Shown here in pieces: positions 54,985 through 64,000 of a stretch of 64,000 nt of DNA (the stretch's first letter is position 1; each line of letters starts with the position of its first letter). Source of the DNA: Odobenus rosmarus divergens (lineage: Eukaryota > Chordata > Mammalia > Carnivora > Odobenidae); NCBI RefSeq assembly GCF_000321225.1, contig NW_004450403.1, positions 522,614-586,613 on the forward strand, read 5' to 3'. The notes under the pieces were generated by a model. That model worked only from the letters and a program-made list of their open reading frames with translations. It ran no database searches and had not been told where the DNA came from. Both the position numbers and the translations under genes were made by a program.

Positions 54985-56720
54985 GTTCATGGGAAAATAT
55001 GTATCAAGTGATGGCTATATACCAGGCTGTTGCTCAGTACTTTAGAGAGCAGGGCAGATACAGTTCTGCTTTCCCGAGACAGAGTTGGCCGGTGGAAATC
55101 TACAATAAAAGAGTAAAACAACAAATATGTGTAATCAAGACTGGAAAGAAAACAGGACACCATGAAAGAGAAAAACAAGTTATAAGGGGTGAATGGTGAG
55201 GAGGACATCACTGTGATAGTCATGCTTAAGATGAGACCAGAAGGCAGAAAAGAAGGCAGCCAGGAGAAGAACAAAGAGGGTGGACATTTCAGACCAAAGA
55301 CACGTGTGTATAGGATGTGAGAAAGGAAAATGAGTTCCATTTCTGAGGAAACACAAAGGTAAGTAACATTCTAGAGGCCAGGTCACACCGCGTGTCCTTC
55401 GGCATGTTAAGAAGTTTCTGTGTGAAAATGTACTGGAAGGTAATTTTTTGACATTTTTGAGTGAGGTTGTTGGCTATGAAGTTGGAAATTGATGGATTTG
55501 AGGTTTGCAAACACATGATCAACAGGATGTGTTGAAGTGAAGGAAAAAGCTTATTCATAAATGCCCCCAAATATTGAAGCAAATTTAGAGCAAATGACTT
55601 GAGATTGGTGCTACTGCCAGGAACATGGAATACTGTGGTTTGGGGCACCTTGGTGGCTCAGTTGGTTAAGTGTCTGACTCTTGATTTTGGCTCAGGTCAC
55701 AATCTCAGGGTTGTGAGATCGAACCCCACATTGGGCTCCATGCTCAGCTTGGAGTCTGCTTGAGATTCTCTCTCTCCCTCTCCCTCTGTCCACCCTCACC
55801 CCCAGAACTCTCTCTCTCTTTCAAATAAATAAACAAATCTTAAGAAAAAAAAAAGGAATGGTGTGGAGATTTGTAAGAGGTAAAAGCATAGATGTGTTTA
55901 AGAGAGGGTAGAAATTAGAATTCAGTTTCAGACATGGTAATCTTAAAAATCAGAGAGGCATATTAGTAAGATGTTCCCTGGGCACTGATATGAACTCTAG
56001 AGTTAAATTTTGTCTGAGTGTGAGATGTGCCTTTTGAAATTGTCAGTCTCTAGCTGGTACTTAAAGTCATCCAAGGCAATATAATAAAAGAAGGACAGAA
56101 TGTCAGGACTGAGCTCTGAGGAAGAAGAAGATTCAAAATTCTAGTGGCTTCAAAAGTCCCCAGGAAAAATAGGAAGAGAAAAAAAAAAAAAAAACAGAGG
56201 AGAAAAATGTAACAGGAAGCAAAACTGGGAGTATGTGATATCATGAAATCTAAGAACAGTGGTTTAACAAGTAGAGATAGTCAAGTGTGTCAATAATTCC
56301 TGAGAGAATAAACAAGAAGAAATGAAATGGTTGAAAATGTCATTTGTTGAATTTGACATCATGTGAGTGTCTTGTGGCTTTGACAAAAGCCAGTTCCATG
56401 GAACCAACAGTTAGAGGGAGTAAGAAAATAGAAGGAAATGAGTAGAAAACCCATTTCAGAAACATGAAGACAAAGTGGATACAAAATGAGAAATAAGGAG
56501 GTCAAAATTTGGAAGAAGGGCAGTGGATGAATTTAGTCATCGTGGGTGACATATTACAGCCAAAAGAGAGCTGTCTGGGGATTGCTAGAGCTTGTGCACG
56601 TGAGCTTATGAGGACAAGCCCATTGGAAACACACGGGAACTTCAGGGACTTAACAGGAATCAGACTGTTATTCTCTTTGGGCAGGTTGGCCATTGATCAG
56701 AGGAAGGAAGAAATTTGATG
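54985..56720 (-). mobile_element. Long L2 LINE copy, minus strand, split by a can-SINE
   Basis: From the reversed 3' end (GGCTATATACCAGGCTGTTG, AGAGAGCAGGGCAGATACAG) it runs through GGATGTGAGAAAGGAAAATG, TCATCCAAGGCAATATAATA, GACTGAGCTCTGAGGAAGAA, to GGCTTTGACAAAAGCCAGTT near 56370 and beyond. Subtracting the SINE leaves about 1.5 kb, long for such an old element. All frames are broken. An A18 run near 56177 is internal. Confidence 0.65.
55639..55854 (+). mobile_element. can-SINE, plus strand, older, inside L2, with TSD
   Basis: Head GGGGCACCTTGGTGGCTCAG, AGATCGAACCCCACATTGGG, CT-rich region and A-rich tail. Imperfect duplication GGAATACTGTGG (55627-55638) and GGAATGGTGTGG (55855-55866). Confidence 0.94.
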
Positions 56721-56724
56721 GATG

Positions 56725-58140
56725 CAGGGTGGGTAGGTGGAGAGACATCTAGAGCAATGATTTCCAAAATTCTTGCAACCACAAAAACCTTTTTATTTTC
56801 CCTTCACAAGCCCTATCATTTGAAATATTTTATGTACAACACCGATTTTGTTAATTCACTTAGCCATTTTTCCCCCCAAAACCAACAAGTCAGCATTCAG
56901 CATAAAGTAAAATTTTGCTAAGTATTGAAATACTCTCACAAGTTTAGGTCATTCTTGGTAATCACTATTGCTAACTTGTCTCTAATGCGATTATCTGTGT
57001 CTCAGAAGGAATTCTGCTACTCAGAAGGGAGATAAGTAAGAAGAAGATGGATACTTCATGAAAGGCTGTAGGTGCCTACAAGACAAATGCATCTCCATCA
57101 GGACCTAGCCCAACATCCACTTCGGAGCAGATCAATAACTAATAACAGAAAAGCCAGAGCCTGCTAAGAGAAGAGCAAGGGCAGAGGCACAATGCGTGAC
57201 GGTGGTTTCCCCTGGGTCTTTGCCTGCAGCCTCACACTGAAGCCAGAATCGATAACTCCATGACCATGGGAACCATCTCTCCTAGTACATGGAAGTGCTG
57301 CTGGAAAGATGATACTAATTATACTTCCAGTGCACCATTTTTAGGTGGACCAGCTAAAATCATGACCATTATATGGTGTCAAGTCCCCAAGGGTTGGGAT
57401 ACATGGGTCTCAGAAACAGTGACTACACATAGGAATGACTCTGTTTAAAATCACTCTCAGTGAGCTACTTGGGAGAACTTGTGATTTCCTTTCCCAAAAC
57501 TCTAGGCTTTGCAGGGTTACAGGTTCTACTTCCATAAGGAAGAAAGATTTCCCAGCAGGGAACATTGTATGAGTCCCATTAAATTATAAATCACAACAGC
57601 TCCCCAGGCACTTACTGTTCCCCACGGAAAGGTACCAGCAAATAAAAAGAGGAATTATATTAGGGTGAGAGATTTTGAAAAATTTTCTTCTCCTTTCCAA
57701 ATGTTAAAATTAGTAAGTTACACCAGTAATGCTTAATTAATTATATGAAATCTTTCTATATGAACTTCTCTTCAGAGTTAAAATCAAAGACTGGCCTCCA
57801 TAAAGAGCCATTCTGCTTGACCTTATGTATAAATTCCAGGATTGGTTTTTCATTTTAGACAAGTCTAAATGTAGAAGAGACTACTCAGTCTTGAAGAGTT
57901 CCTTTCATTTCATAATTCTTAATATGAAGATGGTAGACTTGAAATGTCTTTAGAAAGTTACGTACTGTAATATACTATCTGCAATCACAGACACATGATG
58001 CTTGCATTTTTCAGTTATGGTTTCAGGAACATACAAAAACCAAAATTGTAGAAAATCTTTATTTTCTGGCATCTATTATGAACTAGGTTATTTTGGATAT
58101 TAAAATGAATAAAAATTACAGAATTTCCTTTGATGGCAAC
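56725..58140. other. No gene recognised
   Basis: Unique-looking DNA. A 62-codon frame at 57260-57448 has no recognisable product. Confidence 0.4.
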
Positions 58141-58149
58141 TATGAGCAT

Positions 58150-58921
58150 TTTTTTTATAAAATTTATTGTTATGTTAATCACCATACATTACATCATTAG
58201 TTCTTGATGTAGTGTTCCATGATTCATTGTTTGTGCATAACACCCAGTACTCCACGCAGAACGTGCCCTCTTTAATACCCATCACCAGGCTAACCCATCC
58301 TCCCACCCCCTTCCCCTCTAGAACCCTCAGTTTGTTTTTCAGAGTCCATAGTCTCTCCCTCTGATTTCCCCCTCTTCGTTCTTCCCCTCCTGCTATCTTC
58401 TTTTTTTTTTTTCTTAACATATATTGCATTATTTGTTTCAGAGGTACAGATCTGTGATTCAACAGTCTTGCACAATTCACAGAATTGTGAATTCTGTGGC
58501 TATGGCTACTCACCATAGCCCATAACCTCCCCAATGTCTATCACCCAGCCACCCCATCCCTCCCACACCCCCCACTCCAGCAACCCTCAGTTTGTTTCCT
58601 GAGATTAAGAATTCCTCGTATCAGTGAGGTCATATGATACATGTCTTTCTCTGATTGACTTATTTCGCTCAGCATAACACCCTCCAGTTCCATCCACGTC
58701 TTTGCAAATGGCAAGATCTCATTCCTTTTGATGGCTGCATAATATTCCATTGTGTATATATACCACATCTTCTTTATGATTCATCTGTCAATGGACATCT
58801 TGGCTCTTTCCACAGTTTGGCTATTGTGGACATTGCTGCTATAAACATTGGGGTGCATGTACCCCTTCGGATCCCTACATTGGTATGTTTGGGGTAAATA
58901 CCCAGTAGTGCAATTGCTGGG
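58150..58921 (-). mobile_element. L1 3' end, minus strand, 772 bp, with 9-bp TSD
   Basis: Reversed A-tail, full 3' UTR (GTTATGTTAATCACCATACA through TCCCACACCCCCCACTCCAG) and the end of ORF2. Target-site duplication TATGAGCAT at 58141-58149 and 58922-58930. Compared with the other copies it carries a local inverted insertion at about 58483-58508. It is 5'-truncated within ORF2. Confidence 0.96.
58541..58921 (-). pseudogene. L1 ORF2 C-terminal remnant, minus strand
   Basis: Minus-strand reading gives the ORF2p end: around 58900-58777 the segment with TIAKLWK and LTDES then a TAA stop (58776-58774). In another register the usual last part follows, MWYIYTMEYYAAIKRNEILP from 58768. The stop arises from a one-base deletion in a TGGATAAAG context that is shared with the copy at 63.8 kb. 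No catalytic domain is present. Confidence 0.85.
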
Positions 58922-58934
58922 TATGAGCATATTT

Positions 58935-59390
58935 TTAAATCATATAAACTGACAGTGCAACATGTTCAAAATGGTCTTTAGCAGGTGTTCTTATGAAGAA
59001 AAAGCTGTGTTGCTATAAAAAGTAAGTAACAGGAAATGATTACATTAAAACGATGTATAACAATACTGAAATATGAAAAGGAAAATGAACCCTGGATAAT
59101 CATGATTCCATTCCTTTGGTGCCATGATGTTTTATAATCCACACCAAAGAGTAGTTTATTTTTGTCATGTTTTTCCCCAAGATTGAAGTGAATCGATTAT
59201 TTTTCTCATTTTAAAGGTAGACAACTGTCAATGAAAAATCATGAGAAGTAAAATATATATATACATATTAAAATAATGGAAATAAGTTATAAACTGCTAT
59301 TGATGGTGTAATATACTATCTCCAATATCATGTTTTTATTGAAAGGAGGAGCAGATAAATACTCTTTTGCAACCTGCTTATTTTTTCATT
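58935..59390. other. AT-rich, no feature recognised
   Basis: Short frames only; TATATATATA patch near 59253. Confidence 0.45.
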
Positions 59391-59394
59391 GAGT

Positions 59395-59520
59395 ATATGA
59401 TGGGTATATATGCATATTAAATATAGATCGACATTCTGAGTTTAAATTGCAGCCTCCTATACTATTAGAGATACATACCATTAAGTACTTCACTTACCCT
59501 CTACACATGGAAATTTAAGC
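59395..59520 (+). mobile_element. MIR fragment (weak), plus strand
   Basis: ATTCTGAGTTTAAATTGCAG and CATTAAGTACTTCACTTACC resemble the MIR head and core. Strongly decayed. Confidence 0.35.
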
Positions 59521-59524
59521 AGGT

Positions 59525-60415
59525 TTTATTATATTGTAGTTCGAAACATTGCTGCATTACACGTATTTCTGCATGCAGTGTGTGTATTTGTCTAATTGTT
59601 TCCTTGGGACATGGTCTTAGAAGCGGTGGTCGTAAAAGCTCACTTGGATCCCACTTCCTTCTAAGACGCCCTGGAGGGTCAATGGAGCCTCGGCGGTTGC
59701 ACAGTGACGCAGCCCTTCTCAGAGGGTTGCCAGAAGTTGAGCTTTTCTCCTCTAGGAGTTGAGCTTGAGTGGTGACTTAGCTATTAGTTCTTCTTCCTGC
59801 CTGTGAAGGCAGGTCCTGGGCCACCAATGCCACCACATAGACTATACTGGAATAGTCTGGAAAAGAAACACAAATTCCTAATCACAAATTTTCACCTCGT
59901 TTATCTCATCATTCAACTAATTTTACTTATCAAGCCTTTCAAATATACATAATATACAAATAATATTAGAAATACAGTATATGTAAATGATACAATACAG
60001 ATTGCTAATATTTTACCATATAAATGTGATATCCTTTCTGTGATAAATAATAGGTTAATTTATATCCATATACCAGCTGTGATAATAAAAAGAATAATGA
60101 TAAAATACCAGTTAATTACAAATATCTTATTAGATAGAGAAAACTATATAAATTTTCTCACATTAAAAAAAAAAGAAAAGAAAGGAATTTTAATTCTGAC
60201 ACAACTAGAAGAGATGAAGATTTTTCCAAACTGTCTTCTTTCATGCGAAGAACTAGAAAACTGGGAAATTTTAAGATGCAAATATGGTCAGATGTTGGAC
60301 AACAGGCAGTAGAGTTCTGTGATCCCGGAGAAAGGGCCAAAAAATTAAGAAAGTCCCAACATTGTCTGGTTTAGTTCTTGAGATACTTTCTGCATGCATT
60401 CGCAGACCTGGTGGA
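59525..60415. other. No gene; old L1-like patch at 59.55-59.66 kb
   Basis: GTCTAATTGTTTCCTTGGGA then CATGGTCTTAGAAGCGG resembles a reversed old L1 3' UTR. The rest is AT-rich. Confidence 0.35.
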
Positions 60416-60419
60416 CCAA

Positions 60420-60690
60420 AAATAGTCTGGCATAAAGGAATACTTACTGCATAATTCAATTTATGTAAAATAAAATCTATAAAAAATAAATCCACTCTGC
60501 AATAACAGAATTTCAGTTGTTTCTTGGATGTGGTAGCAAGAGACTTACTGAGAAGAGAAGCAGAAAATCTTGTGTGTGTGTAATGATGCACTTAGGCAGG
60601 GGTGGACATTGGCCTAACACCACATGCTACATTTAATGTGGACTCGTTATGCTATATATAAAGTATGCCTTAAAAGGATTTTAAAAAATT
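60420..60690 (+). mobile_element. Ancient L1M 3' end, plus strand
   Basis: CATAATTCAATTTATGTAAA, then CAGTTGTTTCTTGGATGTGG and a TATATAAAGTATGCCTTAAA terminus resemble an L1M 3' UTR. Confidence 0.45.
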
Positions 60691-61430
60691 AAAAACGAAA
60701 AATGAATATAAATCAACAATGAATTCAAGTACTAAACAATTGTTAAGACTAATAAATTCTAAAAACATAAATAAGGAGAAATTAGTAAATTATGCCAGAA
60801 AATTAGTAGAATTGACAAGTCCAAAATAATTTTTGAAATTTTTAATGAGTGAATCTCCAACAAGAACAAAAAGGAAAAGAAAAAAAATTCTGAAATTGAT
60901 TAAGGATATATAACCTAAACTACACAGGCATTTAATAATTCAAAGTGAATGGTGAATATAGATGTTAGCAAACTTTAAATATTCATTTTCTAATATAAAT
61001 TTAAATTAAACAACACAGGAAACATATTAAATGTGGCAGTAAGCATAGAAATTATTTTTAAATGTTGCAAAGAAATGCCTCAGAAATACACATGCATTTA
61101 CAGAATTACGGGTTAATTCCAATAAAACTTTATAAAACATATAATTCACATTCTATTTCAAAACAACCCAGAGAATTGAAAAAAAATTGGAGCTCTCTTA
61201 GATTCACTTTATGAACCATAATAAAAATGTGAGAAATGTTACAACCTAACTTAATAACATGGCTGCAAAGTCATAAAACCTTACCAAGTGCTGCAAGAAG
61301 TGCTGCAGGAAGACAAATTGATGTTTATTGCAGGAAAACAAGCCTAACTGAACATAGAGGATTGATATGATACAGACAATAGGTCAACAAGGTGCCAAAA
61401 TACATTGATAAAATCAGCAAGTATTCTTTT
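60690..61430 (+). mobile_element. Ancient L1 ORF2 fragment, plus strand
   Basis: CAGAATTACGGGTTAATTCC, ACAACCCAGAGAATTGAAAA, and TTCACTTTATGAACCATAAT follow the L1 ORF2 reverse transcriptase region. The same old element seems to resume at 62150. Confidence 0.55.
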
Positions 61431-61961
61431 TTTTAAGTAGCTTTATTTGATATTCTTTCCAAACTCTACAACTCATCCCCTTCAAGTATACAATTCAGTG
61501 TTTTTTAGGATAGTGACAGAGTTGTGTGATCTCACAACTAACACCACCGTCTACTTTTAAAATATTTTCATCACTTCCAAAAGGAAACTTCACGCCACTA
61601 GCAGTCATTCCTCTTTCCTGCCACCCCCCGCCAGGGCTCTAGGCAACACTACTCTGTATTTTGACTCCATCTATTTGCATATACTGGGCATTTCATATAA
61701 ATGGAACCATACAAAACCAATCTTTTGTGACTGGCTTCTTTCTTTCTTTTCTTTCTTTCTTTCTTTTTTTTTTTTTGTGACTGGCTTCTTTCATTAAGCA
61801 CATTTCAAGTTTCTTTCATGTTGCTACTTGCATCCGCACTTCATTTTTTTATTGGAGAATAATATTCCATTGTATGGATATTTCACGCTACTTAACCATT
61901 ATCAGTTGATGGACATTTAGGTTGTCTTCATTTTTTGACTGTTAATGACAAATGCTACTAT
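61431..61961 (-). mobile_element. Old L1 3' end, minus strand, with internal (CTTT)n
   Basis: CAAGTATACAATTCAGTGTT, CTCTAGGCAACACTACTCTG, TTTTGTGACTGGCTTCTTTC and AATATTCCATTGTATGGATA follow the reversed L1M 3' end in order. It appears inserted in the older L1 ORF2 sequence. A pyrimidine repeat and a duplicated 19-bp flank lie inside it at 61723-61791. Confidence 0.65.
61723..61791. repeat. Pyrimidine repeat between two 19-bp copies
   Basis: TTTTGTGACTGGCTTCTTT occurs at 61723-61741 and again ending at 61791, separated by about 30 bases of CTTT and T repeats. Looks like slippage or a small duplication of L1 sequence. Confidence 0.88.
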
Positions 61962-62150
61962 GGGTAACCTGGGTGGTTCAGTCGCTTAAGCATCTGCCTT
62001 TGGCTCAGGTCATGATCCCAGGGCCCTGGAATTGAGTCCTGTGTCAGGCTCCCTGCTCAGCGGGGAGTCTACTTCTTCCTCTCCCTCTCCTGCTCCCCCC
62101 GCTTGTGCTCTCTCTCTCTGACAAATAAAATCTTTAAAAAAAATTAACTT
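61962..62150 (+). mobile_element. can-SINE, plus strand
   Basis: Head GGTAACCTGGGTGGTTCAGT, GGAATTGAGTCCTGTGTCAG, CT-rich region and a short A-tail. It sits at the end of the old minus-strand L1. No clear duplication. Confidence 0.93.
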
Positions 62151-62751
62151 TTACAAAAACAATGCTTCACAGCAGCAAGAAATATATTAAACATGTCTAA
62201 GAATGAACCTAACTGCAAATATGAAAACATGCAGGGGAAACTTAAAATCGATATCAAGAGGCATCTAAAAACTCAATAAATAGATGTACTATGCTCTTGA
62301 GTGAGAAGAATAAATACTAGTATTCTCCCAAAATTAATCTATGTATTTAATGCAACTACATTCAAGATCCCAATGAATATTTTTGGAAGCTTGAGGAAAA
62401 TCCCTGAAGCCTACTTATAATAATGAATCAATAAAAAAAAATTCAAGGAAAGTAATGATTTGGTGGTGGAAGTGGCAAGATTTTCATCCTCTATGTTATA
62501 TTATGCAGGTAAGGATAATTAAGAGCATGTTGTCATGTGAAACTGGTGTCTCAATAGGGCAGGCACATCGCTGGGACCCCAGGGCCCCAGAGTCATCCAC
62601 CTGCACACAGGAATTTATAGGATAAAGTCATTCTCTCAAATCAGTAAGGAAATATGAATTATTTCAATCCTTGACAAAATAATTTAGATTCTAAAGTTAC
62701 TTATAGGTGGATTAAAGATCTAAATGTATAAAATAAGAAACTATAAAATTA
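62151..62751 (+). mobile_element. Ancient L1 ORF2 fragment, continuation
   Basis: TCTCCCAAAATTAATCTATG, TGCAACTACATTCAAGATCC and TAAGTTACTTATAGG-type phrases match the downstream part of ORF2 on the plus strand, in the order expected after 60690-61430. Confidence 0.5.
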
Positions 62752-62938
62752 CTTTTTTTAAAGATTTTATTTATTTATTTGAGAGAGACAGAGATAGCGA
62801 GAGAGGGCAGGAGCAGGGAGAAGAGAAGAAGCAGGCTCCCCGCTGAGCAGAGAGCCCAATGCAGGGCTCGATCCTAGGACCCTGGGATCATGACCTGAGC
62901 TGAAGGCTGACACTTAACTGACTGAGCCACCCAGCCCC
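62752..62938 (-). mobile_element. can-SINE, minus strand, with 8-bp TSD
   Basis: T-run, AAAGATTTTATTTATTTATT, GA-rich block, GGGCTCGATCCTAGGACCCT and reversed head CTGAGCCACCCAGCCCC. Duplication TAAAATTA at 62744-62751 and 62939-62946. Splits the old L1. Confidence 0.95.
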
Positions 62939-62946
62939 TAAAATTA

Positions 62947-63400
62947 TGGTTTTTAATGTAGGTAAAGACTAGTTTCATCTTTTAAACCTAACTCCAAATC
63001 TATGGAAAAAAAGATTGATGCTTCTGTGTACGTAAAATTATGAACTTCAGATGGCATAATACACCTTATAATGTTAAAAGACAAATGGATTGGAAAGTGT
63101 ATGTACTGAATGTGTTAGCAACTTATAAATATCTCCACATACACAGACTCTTTCTAAGCCATCAAAACAAGTATGGACACTTTGACAGAGAGAGACTAAA
63201 AATATGTCAGGAAACTGCTTTTCAGAAAAAGTGTAAGTGGCACAGTGATTGTGGAGCTTATGGGAACTCAGGGAATCCTGAGCGTGTGACATTGCTGCTT
63301 CTCACAGAGTTCACGGTCAAGGAAAATCCAACACTTTAAATTGTCCTCAAGGGAGCAGTTATTGGAATGGGGCTGTAATCTTTGGCAATAGGGGAGTATG
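62947..63400 (+). mobile_element. Ancient L1 ORF2 fragment, last part (weak)
   Basis: A-rich plus strand with weak L1 ORF2 similarity; the 99-codon plus frame at 63040-63339 has no domain I recognise. Borders uncertain. Confidence 0.35.
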
Positions 63401-64000
63401 ACATCTGAACAGACATTTTTCCAAAGAAGACGTCCAAATGGCCAACAGACATATGAAAAAGTGCTCAACATCGCTCAGCATCAGGGAAATCCAAACCAAA
63501 ACCTCAATGAGATACCACCTCACACCAGTCAGAATGGCTAAAATTAACAAGTCAGGAAACGACAGATGTTGGTGAGGATGCAGAGAATGGGGAACCCCCC
63601 CTACACTGCTGGTGGGACTGCAAGCTGGTGCAGCTACTCTGGAAAACAGTATGGAGTGTCCTCAAACAGTTGAAAATAGAGCTACCCTATGATCCAGCAA
63701 TTGCACTACTGGGTATTTACCACAAAGATACAAATGTAGGGACCCGAAGGGGTATGTGCACCCCAATGTTTATAGCAGCAATGTCCACAATAGCCAAACT
63801 GTGGAAAGAGCCAAGATGTCCATTGACAGATGAATCATAAAGAAGATGTGGTATATATTGAATGGAATATTATGGAGCCATCAAAAGGAATGAGATCTTG
63901 CCATTTGCAACAACGTGGATGGAACTGGAGGGTGTTATGCTGAGTGAAATAAGTCAATCAGAGAAAGACATGTATCATATGACCTCACTGATATGAGGAA
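63401..64000 (+). mobile_element. L1 3' part, plus strand, cut by the window end
   Basis: ACATCTGAACAGACATTTTT, GGCCAACAGACATATGAAAA, ACCACCTCACACCAGTCAGA, then the ORF2 end and GAGTGAAATAAGTCAATCAG. The 3' UTR and tail lie beyond position 64000. Its last 360 bases are the inverted counterpart of 58540-58921. Confidence 0.93.
63628..63840 (+). pseudogene. L1 ORF2 C-terminal remnant, plus strand
   Basis: The reading contains [20 protein letters not shown] and AIALLGIYHKD, typical of the ORF2p C-terminal region, and ends DES-TAA at 63838-63840. That stop results from the same one-base deletion seen at 58774-58776. The normal ORF2 tail follows out of frame. No catalytic domain. Confidence 0.88.

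Overview
This window is mammalian nuclear DNA from a carnivoran of the dog-like suborder (Caniformia: a seal, bear, mustelid or canid; the species cannot be fixed by eye). The main evidence is 17 copies of the tRNA-Lys-derived can-SINE, several flanked by near-perfect target-site duplications. A second line of evidence is at least nine relatively young L1 3' ends of the carnivoran type. Older mammal-wide repeats (MIR, L2, MLT1/MaLR LTRs, hAT-Charlie DNA transposons, L1M) form the background.

I found no protein-coding gene, exon chain, tRNA, rRNA or other RNA gene that I can support. No open frame exceeds 179 codons. The longest ones fall in repeats, in a minisatellite that lacks stops in several frames, or in sequence with no recognisable protein similarity. 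The window is best read as intergenic DNA or the inside of a very large intron. The only protein-derived sequences are dead: C-terminal fragments of L1 ORF2 (19.8, 58.6 and 63.7 kb) and a broken hAT-family transposase (46.7-48.5 kb).

Layout. 0-15 kb: can-SINEs, two MLT1-type LTRs, MIR/L2 fragments, a short L1 with a 15-bp target-site duplication (8.8 kb), two hAT fossils, and a C/T-rich stretch with a degenerate minisatellite (5.8 kb). 15.4-15.8 kb: a GC-rich 40/44-bp minisatellite built on GGAC steps and a 12-bp palindrome, inside AT-rich DNA. 15.8-21 kb: stacked L1s of several ages, including a twin-primed (5'-inverted) L1 inserted into an older L1. 22-33 kb: fewer repeats and two repeat-free blocks rich in homeodomain, SOX and forkhead-type motifs that are candidate conserved enhancers. 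33-44 kb: L1 3' ends, L2, MaLR and MER20-like elements, and a can-SINE whose tail plus flank is triplicated (36.4 kb). 45-48.5 kb: a can-SINE inside a (TG)n tract, then a hAT transposon broken by an L1 and a can-SINE that used the same target site. 49-57 kb: MIR, a solo retroviral LTR (51.6 kb) and an unusually long L2 copy. 58-64 kb: two L1 copies in opposite orientation that share a frameshift in ORF2, and a mosaic of ancient L1 pieces.

Nothing here works together as a pathway. The interest is in insertion history, tandem repeats and possible non-coding regulatory blocks. Repeat family names come from memory of consensus sequences, not from a database search; borders without a target-site duplication are approximate.
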